Shown: piece by piece, positions 8,153-16,495 of the stretch
How the letters are laid out: the number at the start of each line of letters is the position of its first letter
Numbering within the stretch: position 1 is the stretch's first letter
Source: CAZVJA01 sp964626885
Lineage (GTDB): Bacteria > Planctomycetota > Planctomycetia > Planctomycetales > Planctomycetaceae
DNA length: 34,779 bases
Direction: 5' to 3'
Assembly (NCBI GenBank): GCA_964626885.1
Contig: CAZVJA010000032.1
Coordinates: forward strand, 1 to 34,779
Notes under the pieces: generated by a model
Databases searched by the model: none
What the model was told of the DNA's origin: nothing
What the model saw: only the letters and a program-made list of their open reading frames with translations
Made by a program: the position numbers and the translations under genes

Positions 8153-8581
8153 TCAGGCAGCCGGAGCGGCAGAGCAGGCAAATTCGAGACGGGCTGCGAC
8201 CTGCCCGTCGACAGTAAGCTTCCCGGTCAGAAAGAACGCGTTCGCCAGCCGCTCGGTCAACTCGACGTGAATATCGACCGTTTCTCCCGGTCGAACCATG
8301 CGGCGAAACTGCGCATTGTTGACGCGCGTCGCGACCGGCACCGCGCCGTCAGTTGCGGCACCGAGTTTGGCGATCAGCACCGCTCCCCCCTGTAACGCCA
8401 TTTCGCAGAGAATCACCCCCGGCAAGACCGGGAAGTGCGGGTAATGCCCGGCGAAGACGTCGAGAGAAGGATCGAGGAACTTCCGCGCGTGGAGCGTCTT
8501 GTCGTCGCTGGCGACGACTTCATCGAGCCACAGAAACGGCTCGCGGTGCGGGATCAGACGTTCAATTTCTTCGCGGTTCAA
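8153..8581 (-). CDS. FabZ-like (3R)-hydroxyacyl-ACP dehydratase
   Basis: 142-residue hot-dog-fold protein. Its signatures are LIPHREPFLWLDEV at the N-terminus, the catalytic His in AGHYPHFPVLPGV (H46) and the catalytic Glu in ILCEMALQ (E60), which match FabZ spacing. FabZ removes water from beta-hydroxyacyl-ACP in fatty-acid elongation. The active-site sequence GHYPHFP departs from the common GHFPG.P, so this may be an accessory paralogue acting on a related acyl chain. The start is TTG at 8581, with GAGGA about ten bases upstream; no in-frame ATG fits. It lies 35 bp downstream of glyS on the same strand with a small hairpin between. Confidence 0.85.
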   Translation of the reverse strand: MNREEIERLIPHREPFLWLDEVVASDDKTLHARKFLDPSLDVFAGHYPHFPVLPGVILCEMALQGGAVLIAKLGAATDGAVPVATRVNNAQFRRMVRPGETVDIHVELTERLANAFFLTGKLTVDGQVAARLEFACSAAPAA

Positions 8582-8599
8582 CTTAGCTCATTCCTCGCG

Positions 8600-8614
8600 G
8601 CGACGTGACGTCGC
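8600..8614. other. Small inverted repeat between glyS and fabZ
   Basis: GCGACG-TGA-CGTCGC, a perfect 6-bp inverted repeat with a 3-nt centre, fills half of the 35-bp gap between glyS and fabZ. It could be a weak stem in a bicistronic message or a chance palindrome. Confidence 0.3.
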
Positions 8615-8616
8615 GC

Positions 8617-10077
8617 TCACTTCTTCAGCCGCGATTGCACGATCGAGACGACATCCTTCACCGGAATGCGTTCCTGTTGGAGTGAGTCGCGGTCGCGGAT
8701 GGTAACGCAGCCGTCGGCGGCCGTTTCGCCGTCGATCGTCAGACAGTAGGGGGTGCCGATTTCATCCTGTCGACGGTAGCGGCGGCCGATAGCAGCCTGC
8801 TGGTCGTAGTAGGCTGCTATCCCCGCATCCTTGAGGTCGCGGTAGATTTCGAGAGCCTTCTCCGGCATGCCATCCTTCTTGATGAGAGGGAAGACCGCTA
8901 CCTTGATCGGGGCGAGCGCCGGATGAAATCGCATGACGACCCGTTTCTGCATCTCACCCTTCTCATCCGGCTGCTCATCTTCGTAGTACGCTTCGCAGAG
9001 GAACGCCAGCGTCGCGCGGTCGGCTCCCGCGGCCGGCTCGATGACATGCGGAATGTACCGCTCGCGGCTCTGGTCATCGAAGTACGACAGATCCTTGCCG
9101 CTGCCTCGATGCTTCGGGTTTCCGTCGGCGTCGGTCTCGACAACGAGCTGATCCCCCTGGCGAACGAGCTTTCCTTCCTGATGCGATCGGAGATCGAAGT
9201 CGCCGCGATGGGCGACCCCCTCCAGTTCGCCGTAATTGCCCGGTTCGAGAAATGGGAACGCGTACTCGACGTCAGCGGTACCGACCGAATAGTGCGACAG
9301 CTCGTCGGCTGAGTGGTCGCGGAGAATGAGGTTTTCTTTCGACAGGCCGAGGTTGACGTACCATGCATACCTGCGGTCGCGCCAGTACTGGTACCATTGC
9401 CGCGATTCGCTCGGATGGCAGAAGAACTCCATTTCCATCTGCTCGAACTCGCGCGAGCGGAAGGTGAAGTTGCGGGGCGTGATTTCGTTGCGGAAGCTCT
9501 TCCCCACCTGCGCGATGCCGAACGGAATTTTCACGCGGCTGCTGTCGAGGACGTTTTTGAAGTTAACGAACATTCCCTGCGCGGTTTCGGGCCGCAGGAA
9601 CGCGGCGTCTTCCTCGCCGCCGAGTGCGCCGACGATCGTCTTGAACATCAGGTTGAATTCGCGCGGCGCGGTGAGCTTGCACTTGTCGTGCTCGCCCGGG
9701 TGCTTGCTCGGCTTGAGGGGGCATTCGCTCGTTGAAACATGATCGGCCCGGAAGCGGGCCTTGCACTCGCGGCAATCGACCATCATGTCGCAGAAGAGAT
9801 CGTAATGCCCGGAGCACTTCCAGACCTGCGGGTGCATGATGATCGAGGTTTCGAGCCCGACCATCGAGAACGCGCGCGGAGCGCCGGCGGGGACCGAGAA
9901 TTCGTCGTGCCGGGTGACCATGTCGTGGTACCAGGCATTGCGGACGTTCCGCTTCAACTCGGTGCCGAGCGGACCGTAATCCCAGAAGCCCTGCAGGCCG
10001 CCGTAGATTTCGGACGACTGAAAAATGAAGCCGCGCCGTTTGCAGAGCGCGACGATCTGGTCCATCTGTTTTTCCAT
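8617..10077 (-). CDS. glyS: Glycyl-tRNA synthetase, homodimeric class II type
   Basis: 486-residue enzyme charging tRNA-Gly. It is the single-chain alpha2 (archaeal/eukaryotic/Gram-positive) type, not the alpha/beta heterotetramer. The N-terminus GFIFQSSEIYGGLQGFWDYGPLG is diagnostic. Motif 2 is in FRNEITPRNFTFRSREFEQMEMEFF, and motif 3 is in VIEPAAGADRATLAFLCEAY. The C-terminal anticodon-binding domain starts near HPALAPIKVAVFPL and ends VKDVVSIVQSRLKK. A Cys pair group (DCRECKARF with a nearby upstream Cys) sits in the insertion domain. ATG 10077 gives the expected N-terminus; an internal ATG five codons in is possible. A strong hairpin lies just upstream (10100-10127). Confidence 0.97.
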   Translation of the reverse strand: MEKQMDQIVALCKRRGFIFQSSEIYGGLQGFWDYGPLGTELKRNVRNAWYHDMVTRHDEFSVPAGAPRAFSMVGLETSIIMHPQVWKCSGHYDLFCDMMVDCRECKARFRADHVSTSECPLKPSKHPGEHDKCKLTAPREFNLMFKTIVGALGGEEDAAFLRPETAQGMFVNFKNVLDSSRVKIPFGIAQVGKSFRNEITPRNFTFRSREFEQMEMEFFCHPSESRQWYQYWRDRRYAWYVNLGLSKENLILRDHSADELSHYSVGTADVEYAFPFLEPGNYGELEGVAHRGDFDLRSHQEGKLVRQGDQLVVETDADGNPKHRGSGKDLSYFDDQSRERYIPHVIEPAAGADRATLAFLCEAYYEDEQPDEKGEMQKRVVMRFHPALAPIKVAVFPLIKKDGMPEKALEIYRDLKDAGIAAYYDQQAAIGRRYRRQDEIGTPYCLTIDGETAADGCVTIRDRDSLQQERIPVKDVVSIVQSRLKK

Positions 10078-10099
10078 GCGTTGCTCGCGAGTGGTCTCA

Positions 10100-10127
10100 A
10101 AGCCCAGGGACGGCTGTCCCCGGGCTT
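10100..10127. repeat. Strong hairpin / dispersed-repeat-like palindrome between comB and glyS
   Basis: AAGCCC-A-GGGAC-GGCT-GTCCC-C-GGGCTT pairs 11 of 12 positions around a 4-nt loop. On the minus strand it lies 36 bp after the comB stop and 23 bp before the glyS start. It could end comB transcription or fold in the glyS leader. There is no long T run. The GGGACGGCTGTCCC core resembles dispersed palindromes I associate with planctomycete intergenic regions. Confidence 0.6.
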
Positions 10128-10162
10128 AGGGTAGAGAATTGCCTCAATCGATCGGTTCGCTT

Positions 10163-10945
10163 CTACCAAATCGCGGAGGAAGAGACAATCCGGCCGATGA
10201 GGGGCTGGTAAATGGGGACGAGATCGAACAGCCCCAACTTTGCTGCCTGCTCGATATCGGCGTCGTACCCGAGCTCGATGAGGTTCCGGCCCCCGAGGCT
10301 GTCGCGGAGGGTCGGAAGGATGCGCTCGCGCAGTTGTTGGAACGATCTACCAGGGCTTCGCAGCCGTTTCCGGTCGTCGGGCGATAACCGACCAGGAGCC
10401 CGTGAGGCCAGCCACTCGCTCCATTCGTGACGCTTCCGAACTTGTTCTGACAGCGATTCGGCACAGAGAGTGTCCTCCGCCGTTTCCTCCCCATCGGTCC
10501 CTGCGCAGACGAAATGAACGGGGCGTGCGTCTTTCTCCAGTTCTCGAACGACTTCCAAGAAGTTCACAAACGACCCGATGATGATCCGATCCGCGAGGCG
10601 GGACCGGAGCAGCGCCTTTGTTCCGTTGGTTGTCGTGAAGGCGACCGTTTTTCCCTGCACAACGTCGGGCGTGTAGGAAAAGGGGGAGTTGTCGAGATCG
10701 AAGCCCTCGATCCGTTTGCCGCCGCGCTCACCTCCCAGCACGACGGTTCCTTTTGGCCGACCGGCGGCGAAGTCGAGCGCTTCCTGTACGTCACCAAACG
10801 GGATGACGCACTCCGCTCCCGCCGCCAGCGCGTGCACAATGGTCGTCGATGCCCGCAGCACGTCGATGACAACCGCCACCGCACCGCGCAACGCCTCCGG
10901 CTCAAAGTGCTCGGGGAGACGATGGACGATCAGCTCGCGGGGCAT
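10163..10945 (-). CDS. comB: 2-phosphosulfolactate phosphatase family protein (ComB)
   Basis: 260 residues. ComB hydrolyses 2-phospho-3-sulfolactate to sulfolactate with Mg2+, known from coenzyme M synthesis in methanogens and present in many bacteria where its pathway is less clear. Family signatures are VVIDVLRASTTIVHALAAGA (about 25-44), LGGERGGKRIEGFDLDNSP, FTTTNGTKAL and the acidic VCAGTDGEETAEDTLCA. The C-terminus DADIEQAAKLGLFDLVPIY is also typical. An open reading frame continues upstream to 11071, but the ATG at 10945 (MPRELIVHRLPE) is the natural start, 8 bp after the stop of the CBS gene, so the two are probably one transcript. No other coenzyme M gene (comA, comC) is visible in the window. 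Confidence 0.88.
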   Translation of the reverse strand: MPRELIVHRLPEHFEPEALRGAVAVVIDVLRASTTIVHALAAGAECVIPFGDVQEALDFAAGRPKGTVVLGGERGGKRIEGFDLDNSPFSYTPDVVQGKTVAFTTTNGTKALLRSRLADRIIIGSFVNFLEVVRELEKDARPVHFVCAGTDGEETAEDTLCAESLSEQVRKRHEWSEWLASRAPGRLSPDDRKRLRSPGRSFQQLRERILPTLRDSLGGRNLIELGYDADIEQAAKLGLFDLVPIYQPLIGRIVSSSAIW

Positions 10946-10953
10946 GGGAATAG

Positions 10954-11466
10954 TTACGTCTGCTCGTCCGCGACGTTCACTAAGGCCGCGAGCAGGTCCA
11001 TCGTCGAGATGATGCCGGCCAGTTCGCCGGTTTCGGTGACGACCGGCACTCGATGCCAGTGGCCGTTGCACATCACCCGCGCCACCTCCACCAGCGGGGC
11101 ATCGACAGTGACGGAGGTCACCACCCGCGACATTCGGTCGGAAACCTTTTCTTCGGAGACGGCGTCGTCCATCGGACTGGCCATCTCGAACAGATCCCAG
11201 GTCGTTTTTCCTTCACCATGCGCGAGGGGAGTTGGCTTGTGTTCCCCTTTGCCGGTCGCTTCGCTGCCCGGCCGCAATAAGTCGCTCATCGACAGGAGTC
11301 CGACGAACTTTCCCGAGCCGTTGACGACCGGCGCCCCGGTGATGTGATGCGACCGCAGGTTCTCGATCGTGGTTTGGATCGTGTCGTTCTCGTTGATGAC
11401 GATCAGGTTCCGCGTCATCACGTCGCGGGCTCGCAGTGTTCCAAGTCGTCCGGGAAGAAAGGCCAT
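10954..11466 (-). CDS. Tandem CBS-domain protein
   Basis: 170-residue stand-alone pair of CBS domains: the first at about 12-70 (ARDVMTRNLIVINENDTIQ ... ITGAPVVNGSGKFVGLLSMSDLL), the second at about 105-165 (VSDRMSRVVTSVTVDAP ... HRVPVVTETGELAGIISTMDLLAAL). A charged linker separates them. CBS pairs (Bateman modules) bind adenine nucleotides or SAM and act as energy or ligand sensors; the partner cannot be told. It is upstream of and close to comB on the same strand (8-bp gap). Cytoplasmic, with no membrane segment. Confidence 0.9.
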   Translation of the reverse strand: MAFLPGRLGTLRARDVMTRNLIVINENDTIQTTIENLRSHHITGAPVVNGSGKFVGLLSMSDLLRPGSEATGKGEHKPTPLAHGEGKTTWDLFEMASPMDDAVSEEKVSDRMSRVVTSVTVDAPLVEVARVMCNGHWHRVPVVTETGELAGIISTMDLLAALVNVADEQT

Positions 11467-11501
11467 GGGATTTGGTTGAGGGTTGAAAGTTGAGAATCAG
11501 A

Positions 11502-11538
11502 TCAGGCTTCGGGCTTCAGCCCGTCAGGCTTCAGGTCA
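11502..11538. repeat. Short TCAGGCTTC repeats with small hairpin
   Basis: TCAGGCTTC occurs at 11502 and 11524 (22-bp period), separated by GGGCTTCAGCCC, which folds on itself. It lies in the 187-bp gap between the CBS gene and the cyclase gene. Nothing else is evident in that gap. Confidence 0.5.
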
Positions 11539-11653
11539 GAACTTTGCTCTCAGCGATTAGATTTCATTGGTCATTAACAAATGACGGAAAGACTAACTCC
11601 GAGGAAGGTAGTCGGCTGTTCCTGAAACCCGAAGTCCAGATACCTGAGGCCTG

Positions 11654-13828
11654 TCATTCCACTCCTTCCGCCACCGGCTGCCGCTGGCGCAGTCGATGAT
11701 ACCTCCCCAAGGCCATCAACGGGAAGTAAATGCGGTAGAGATGATATTTCAGATAGAAGACCCGCGGGAAACCCGTGCCGGTGAACGGCTCTTCATCCCA
11801 GGTGCCGTCGTCTCGCTGCGTGTCGATCAGGTATTCAATTCCGCGCCGGACTGCGTCGGAATGGACCTCGTCGGCCGCGAGCAGCCCCATGACGGCCCAG
11901 GCGGTTTGCGAGGCAGTCGTGGGACCGGTGCCGCGAAGGTGGGGTTCGTCGTAGCTGCGGGGAGTTTCGCCCCAGCCGCCGTTGGGCTGTTGCTTCGACT
12001 TGAGCCAGTTGACGGCCGAGCCGATCCGCGGATCTTTCGGCGAGATGCCGATGGCGGTCAGTCCGACCAGTGCCTGCCAGGTGCCGTAGATGTAATTGAC
12101 TCCCCAGCGGCCATACCAGCAGGCGTCAATTTCCTGTTCGCGCCAGACGTATTCAATCGCCCGGGAGACGGCGGGATGGGCCAGCGGCAGACTCAAGTCG
12201 GCAAACATCTCGAGCATGCGGGCGGTGAGATCGGCCGTGCTGGGGTCGATCATCGCGTTGTGGTCGGCGAACGGCACTCGCGTGAAAATCTCACGATTGT
12301 TGTTGGGGTCGAATGCCCCCCAACCGCCGTCGCGCCCCTGCATCGCGAGAATCCATCGCGCACCGCGCCAAATGGCGGTCAGATGCGGAGTCACCGATTC
12401 GAGCTCTTGAAACGCGTTTCCGGAAGAGGATGTGCGCGCGGTCACGACGGCCGCCGCGTCCTTATCCGCTTCGTGTGGGCTCCATTCACCCAGCAGAAAC
12501 TCAGCCGCCCAGACCCGATCTCCCAAGGGAGGGAGGCAGCGGCAAAGCGCCATCAGTACCATGCTCGTGTCATCGACGTCGGGATAAAAGTCATTGTTGA
12601 ATTCAAAGCACCAGCCGCCTGCATCGGCATCATTCAAGACGGCCCAGTCTCCTTTGCGGCGCACTTCCTTCGAGAGCAGCCAGCGGACTCCGCCGCGAAT
12701 CGACGCATGATCGGCCAACACCCCGGATTCCCGGAGCGCCAGCAGGGCGATCGCCGTATCCCAGACCGGCGACTTGCACGGCTGCAAGCGGATCGTCTCT
12801 CCTTCCCGGAGGAACAGCGCTTCTAACTCCCGCAATGCGCGTTGCACATCGGGAGAATCATCGGCGTGTCCCAGGCATTTGAGTGCGATCACACTCCAGA
12901 TGATCGGCGGAAAAATCGCCCCCAACCCGTCGCTCCCCTGGAAGCGGGCGCACATCCAATCGTGGGCACGGCGAACTGCGAGCTTGCGGAACGGGCGAAT
13001 ACGGAGCGTGTCGAGCAGCTTGAGTCCCCGATCGACGTAACGGAAGAAGCGGTCCCAATTGATCCAGGTCTTTTGGCGCAGGGAATCGAGCGACTCCGAC
13101 TTGTCCATCGTCACCGGCAACTCTTCCGGCGAACGGAGAAACAGCTCACGGATCCCCATCTCTGTCGGCAATTGCCGTGAGGGGCGATACGCCCAAAGAA
13201 TGCTTAGCGGTACGACGATGGTCCGCGACCAGGCTGACATCTCGTAAATGTTGAAGGGCATCCAGCGCGGAATGAGCATCAATTCCGGTGGAACGGCCGG
13301 GCATTGCTGATAGGAAATGACCCCCAGCAGCGCGAGGTAGTAACGCGTGAAGCTGTTGACCCGCTCCGCACCGCCCGCTTTGAGAATCGCGGTCCGTGTG
13401 CGGACCATGTAGTCGGCGTTTGGATTGTGTCCGGTCAGTTTGAGGGCGAAGTAGGCTTTGACGGACGCGCTCACTTCCAGAGGTCCGCCGGGATAAATCG
13501 CCCAGCCGCCGTCGGGAAGCTGTGTTTGTTGAATGTAGTTCGCCGCTAGGCGCGCGGTTTCGGAACTTTCCTGTCCAAGAAACGCCAGCAGCAGGATGTA
13601 TTCCGATTCGAGGATGGTGTCTCCTTCGAGCTCACCGACCCAGAAGCCCTCCGGGTGCTGGTCTTTGAGGAGCCAGTCGCGCGTTCGCTCGACAGCGGAT
13701 TCAAGCCGTTCGTCCCGCACGTCGAGAGAGAGGGAAGCAGTGAACGGGGTGAACTTCGGGCCGCCGGGGGGCATTGCCTCGGAAAAATCGAATCGGAATC
13801 GCCGTGAACCGCGGGAGCCTGAACTCAT
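11654..13828 (-). CDS. shc: Squalene-hopene cyclase
   Basis: Cyclises squalene to hopene/hopanol, the first committed step of hopanoid synthesis, as a monotopic membrane enzyme. The catalytic DXDDT motif is present (DVDDT at 417-421 from this start). Repeated QW motifs include QLPDGGWAIYPGG, QGRDGGWGAFDPNN, QQPNGGWGETPRSY and QRDDGTWDEEPFTG. The DXDD form, not the DCTAE of oxidosqualene cyclases, points to a squalene substrate. I chose ATG 13828 (MSSGSRG) because AAAGG lies 8 nt before it, giving 724 residues. A GTG at 13885 would give 743 residues, with GGGGGAG directly adjoining it. Either is longer than the usual 630-680, the excess being an N-terminal extension. No hpn genes are adjacent. 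Confidence 0.95.
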   Translation of the reverse strand: MSSGSRGSRRFRFDFSEAMPPGGPKFTPFTASLSLDVRDERLESAVERTRDWLLKDQHPEGFWVGELEGDTILESEYILLLAFLGQESSETARLAANYIQQTQLPDGGWAIYPGGPLEVSASVKAYFALKLTGHNPNADYMVRTRTAILKAGGAERVNSFTRYYLALLGVISYQQCPAVPPELMLIPRWMPFNIYEMSAWSRTIVVPLSILWAYRPSRQLPTEMGIRELFLRSPEELPVTMDKSESLDSLRQKTWINWDRFFRYVDRGLKLLDTLRIRPFRKLAVRRAHDWMCARFQGSDGLGAIFPPIIWSVIALKCLGHADDSPDVQRALRELEALFLREGETIRLQPCKSPVWDTAIALLALRESGVLADHASIRGGVRWLLSKEVRRKGDWAVLNDADAGGWCFEFNNDFYPDVDDTSMVLMALCRCLPPLGDRVWAAEFLLGEWSPHEADKDAAAVVTARTSSSGNAFQELESVTPHLTAIWRGARWILAMQGRDGGWGAFDPNNNREIFTRVPFADHNAMIDPSTADLTARMLEMFADLSLPLAHPAVSRAIEYVWREQEIDACWYGRWGVNYIYGTWQALVGLTAIGISPKDPRIGSAVNWLKSKQQPNGGWGETPRSYDEPHLRGTGPTTASQTAWAVMGLLAADEVHSDAVRRGIEYLIDTQRDDGTWDEEPFTGTGFPRVFYLKYHLYRIYFPLMALGRYHRLRQRQPVAEGVE

Positions 13829-13980
13829 TTCAGGAACCTTTGCAGGGAGTTTTTTAGGGGTGCTCGTCCTTGAGACACCATCCACCTCCCCCGTATGACC
13901 TAAGGGCAGTCACTGGAAACAACGCCTGCGATAAGACCGGAAGGCTTGAAGCAGAACTGTAACGGGATCGGCGCGCGGGA

Positions 13981-14009
13981 ATGTTATGCGGAGTTGCCGG
14001 GCCGATCAA
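13981..14009 (-). promoter_or_regulatory. Candidate promoter for the squalene-hopene cyclase gene
   Basis: On the minus strand TTGATC (14009-14004), a 17-nt spacer and TAACAT (13986-13981) make a plausible sigma-70 promoter about 150 bp before the cyclase start. Each hexamer matches four of six positions. Weak evidence, supported by position in a 250-bp gap after bioB. Confidence 0.4.
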
Positions 14010-14078
14010 GCTCAAATTGTTGTCATACCTGCGCTTGCGTTCAACGCTTCGTGCCGTGGTTAAGAACATTCCTCAGGA

Positions 14079-15122
14079 TCAGTCGGCGTGTGACTCCACC
14101 AACGGGTGCTCTTGCCCCTCGTTGGTGACGATCTCAAACCCGAGATCCTCAACCATCTGGAAATCGAGATTGGCGGCCTGCCCCTTCGTGGTGAGGTAAT
14201 CGCTAACGAACAGGGAGTTCGCGGCGTACAGGCCAAGCGGCTGCATCGAGCGGAGCTGTACCTCGCGTCCCCCCGCGATGCGGACTTCCGTCTGCGGGTG
14301 AGCCATTCTCACGAGGCAGAGAATCTTCAGGCAGCGGCGGGGATCGAGGTCGTGCCGTCTCTCCAGCGGCGTCCCCTCGATGGCGTGCAGGAAGTTCACC
14401 GGTATCGACTCGACACCGAGCGCGCGAAGCTCGAGCACGACATCGACAATATCGCCGTCGATCTCTCCCATCCCCACGATCAACCCGCTGCACAGTTCCA
14501 TGCCCGCTTCGCGAACCACGCGGAGCGTATCCATCCGGTCGTCATAGGTGTGGGTCGAACAGATCCGCTCGTAAAATTCGCGGCTGGTGTTGAGATTGTG
14601 ATTCACGCGGTCGACGCCGGCATCCGCAAGTCGCTGCGCCTGCTGGGGCGAAAGGAGCCCGAGGCAGCAGCAGATATGCAGACCAAGTTCCGATTTGATC
14701 TTTCCCACGACATTAGCGATGTGCTCCACCTCCCGATCGCTCGGGCCGCGGCCGCTGGCGACAATGCAGTAGGTGCGAGCCCGCGATTCAGCCGCCTGCC
14801 GTGCCCCTTCCATCAGCTTGGCTTCGTTGAGCATTGCATAGCGTTCAATTGGCGCATCGGAAACGGCGGACTGGGAGCAGTACCCGCAATCTTCCGGGCA
14901 GAGGCCGCTCTTGGCGTTCTTGAGGTAGTACAGCTGCACTTTCAAGCCGAAGTGCTGTCGCCGCACACGAAACGTCGCGGCGAGCAGGTCGATCAGTTCT
15001 TCATCCGGTGCGTGCAGAATCCCCAGCCCTTCGTCGCGCGTGAGGGGATGCCCCGCCATCACGCGATCCGCGAGCAAGTTCCACTTGTTCTCTCCCGGTG
15101 AGGCCGAGCAGGGAACATCCAT
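14079..15122 (-). CDS. bioB: Biotin synthase
   Basis: Radical-SAM enzyme that inserts sulfur into dethiobiotin to make biotin. 347 residues, the normal length. The radical SAM cluster motif CX3CX2C is C75, C79, C82 (SGLCPEDCGYCSQS). Other cysteines for the auxiliary [2Fe-2S] cluster lie in HICCCLGLL, ERICSTHTY and the region of CSGLIVGMGE. The Arg ligand region is RIAGGREVQLR. ATG 15122 has GAAGGA about 9 nt upstream. It is the only biotin gene in the window. Biotin is needed by the acyl-CoA carboxylase partner of the beta subunit encoded at 22666-24315, though the genes are not adjacent. Confidence 0.97.
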   Translation of the reverse strand: MDVPCSASPGENKWNLLADRVMAGHPLTRDEGLGILHAPDEELIDLLAATFRVRRQHFGLKVQLYYLKNAKSGLCPEDCGYCSQSAVSDAPIERYAMLNEAKLMEGARQAAESRARTYCIVASGRGPSDREVEHIANVVGKIKSELGLHICCCLGLLSPQQAQRLADAGVDRVNHNLNTSREFYERICSTHTYDDRMDTLRVVREAGMELCSGLIVGMGEIDGDIVDVVLELRALGVESIPVNFLHAIEGTPLERRHDLDPRRCLKILCLVRMAHPQTEVRIAGGREVQLRSMQPLGLYAANSLFVSDYLTTKGQAANLDFQMVEDLGFEIVTNEGQEHPLVESHAD

Positions 15123-15195
15123 CGTTATATTTCCTTCAAAACTGCGAAAAACTCATCGTTATTTCAAATTGGTCTCAACGGAAAAAATCCAAGAT

Positions 15196-15225
15196 CATCC
15201 GATGAGAATCCACTGCTATCGGATG
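15196..15225. promoter_or_regulatory. Inverted repeat between glycerophosphodiesterase and bioB
   Basis: CATCCGAT (15196-15203) and ATCGGATG (15218-15225) form a perfect 8-bp inverted repeat with a 14-nt centre. On the minus strand it follows the phosphodiesterase gene and precedes ATCTTGG and a T6 run, so it may terminate that transcript. Being 74 bp upstream of bioB it could instead be an operator. The sequence does not match the known BirA operator consensus. Confidence 0.45.
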
Positions 15226-15275
15226 CTCATCCAGAATTCTCCCCTCCGCTATCTTCCATCCTCAACCTTCCTCCG

Positions 15276-16145
15276 TTACCGCCTCCCGAGTTTCTTCAAG
15301 ATCGCCATCACCTTCTCGGGATCGTCAGTCTGAATCCCGTCAATCCCCATGTCGAGCGCTTTCCGAACTCCCGCTTCGTTGTCGTAAGTTCCGGGGAAAT
15401 CGACCCACACCTGTGTTCCGGCCTTGTGCGCCGCCTGAACCTGCTCCGCGGTCCAGTCCACGATGTTACCATCGAGCGTCTCCGGTTTCAGGTCCGCAAC
15501 CAGTGCCGCGATTTGTTCGGCGGTCCCAGGGTGATCCGGCATGATCCAGACTTTCGGATCGAGCTTCTTGAATTCTCGCAGACGTTCTACCGAGCTGTAG
15601 ATGACGACGTCCTGCTCCATTCCGCGCTGTTTGATCGCGGCGAAAATCTCGGCCGGCGGTCCCGCCTTATGGTCAACATAGATCTTGATCTTCCCTTTGC
15701 AGGCGGCAAGCGCCTCATCGAAGGTGGGGACTTTTTCGCCAGCCCACTTCTGCCCGCGCTTTGCACCGGCGTCGAGCTTTTGAATCTCCGCGAGGGTCAA
15801 TTCTTCGACTTTTCCCTTACCGCTTGTTGTCCGGTTCACGCTCGAATCGTGCATCAGCACCAGCGCCCCATCGCGTGTCCGCCGGATATCCAGTTCGACG
15901 TAATCACAGCCGGCTTCAATTGACTTCTGGATCGAGGCCAGCGTGTTTTCGGGAGCATCCCGGTGCAGCCCCCGGTGAGCGGTCACGGGGATTCTGGAAG
16001 ACGCGGTCTGGTTGGGGGCATCCGCGGCTGGCAAGTATCGCCCCGTGCACAACAGCAAAACCACCAAATAGAGGCTCAGCCCGGTCCGCGAAATACTCGC
16101 GATGTCGCGGGAATCAGGGATTTCACCAGGGGAACACAAGCACAT
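15276..16145 (-). CDS. Secreted glycerophosphodiester phosphodiesterase
   Basis: 289 residues from ATG 16145 (MCLCSPGE). A hydrophobic segment near 20-36 (LSLYLVVLLLCTG) followed by a probable cleavage site at PAADA marks an exported protein. The GDPD TIM-barrel domain begins VTAHRGLHRDAPENTLAS (metal-binding HRG..PENT), continues with DYVELDIRRTRDGALVLMHD (E, D and the second catalytic His), and ends DGIQTDDPEKV. It hydrolyses glycerophosphodiesters such as deacylated phospholipids to glycerol-3-phosphate and an alcohol. The open frame extends further upstream to 16466, but that part lacks domain features and this start leaves a plausible divergent promoter region. It probably sits upstream of bioB on the same strand, separated by an inverted repeat. 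Confidence 0.88.
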   Translation of the reverse strand: MCLCSPGEIPDSRDIASISRTGLSLYLVVLLLCTGRYLPAADAPNQTASSRIPVTAHRGLHRDAPENTLASIQKSIEAGCDYVELDIRRTRDGALVLMHDSSVNRTTSGKGKVEELTLAEIQKLDAGAKRGQKWAGEKVPTFDEALAACKGKIKIYVDHKAGPPAEIFAAIKQRGMEQDVVIYSSVERLREFKKLDPKVWIMPDHPGTAEQIAALVADLKPETLDGNIVDWTAEQVQAAHKAGTQVWVDFPGTYDNEAGVRKALDMGIDGIQTDDPEKVMAILKKLGRR

Positions 16146-16495
16146 CAGGCGTCTCCGATTATGCGAAACTGGGTGCGTTGGTTTTACGATTCGGCCGCGC
16201 TGCCGTCGGTTTCGGGCTCCAAAAACACCAGAATAGCCAAATTCCCCGAGCGAAACGAGTGCCCATCGGTTGCTTTCAGGCCGTTCTGCCTGCGACCTCA
16301 ACATTTGAACCCCTTCCGTTAGATTGTCTTTCACCAGTGGAAGTTGATACAACACAGGCGCTTGTGGACTCGCTCCGGCGGGCAAACGATGAAACCAACT
16401 CCGCTTACACTTGGTATTAGCGGGACCGGGTTGCGTATTTCGGTTGGGTATGGGTACCCTCCTCACTCTCAGACACGAAGAAAACGGATTCCATT
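16146..16495. other. Divergent intergenic region
   Basis: This 350-bp gap separates the phosphodiesterase (-) and the secreted protein (+) and must hold both promoters. I do not find a near-consensus hexamer pair. GGTACCC lies near 16453. A GGA spaced 7-8 nt before ATG 16496 is the only ribosome-binding hint for the plus-strand gene. Confidence 0.4.

Noticed and set aside
15196..15225. Reading the bioB inverted repeat as a classical BirA operator
   Set aside because: The spacing is close, but the half-sites do not resemble TTGTAAAC/GTTTACAA.
16146..16466. Upstream extension of the phosphodiesterase frame
   Set aside because: It lacks a signal or domain, has unlikely composition and fills the divergent promoter region.
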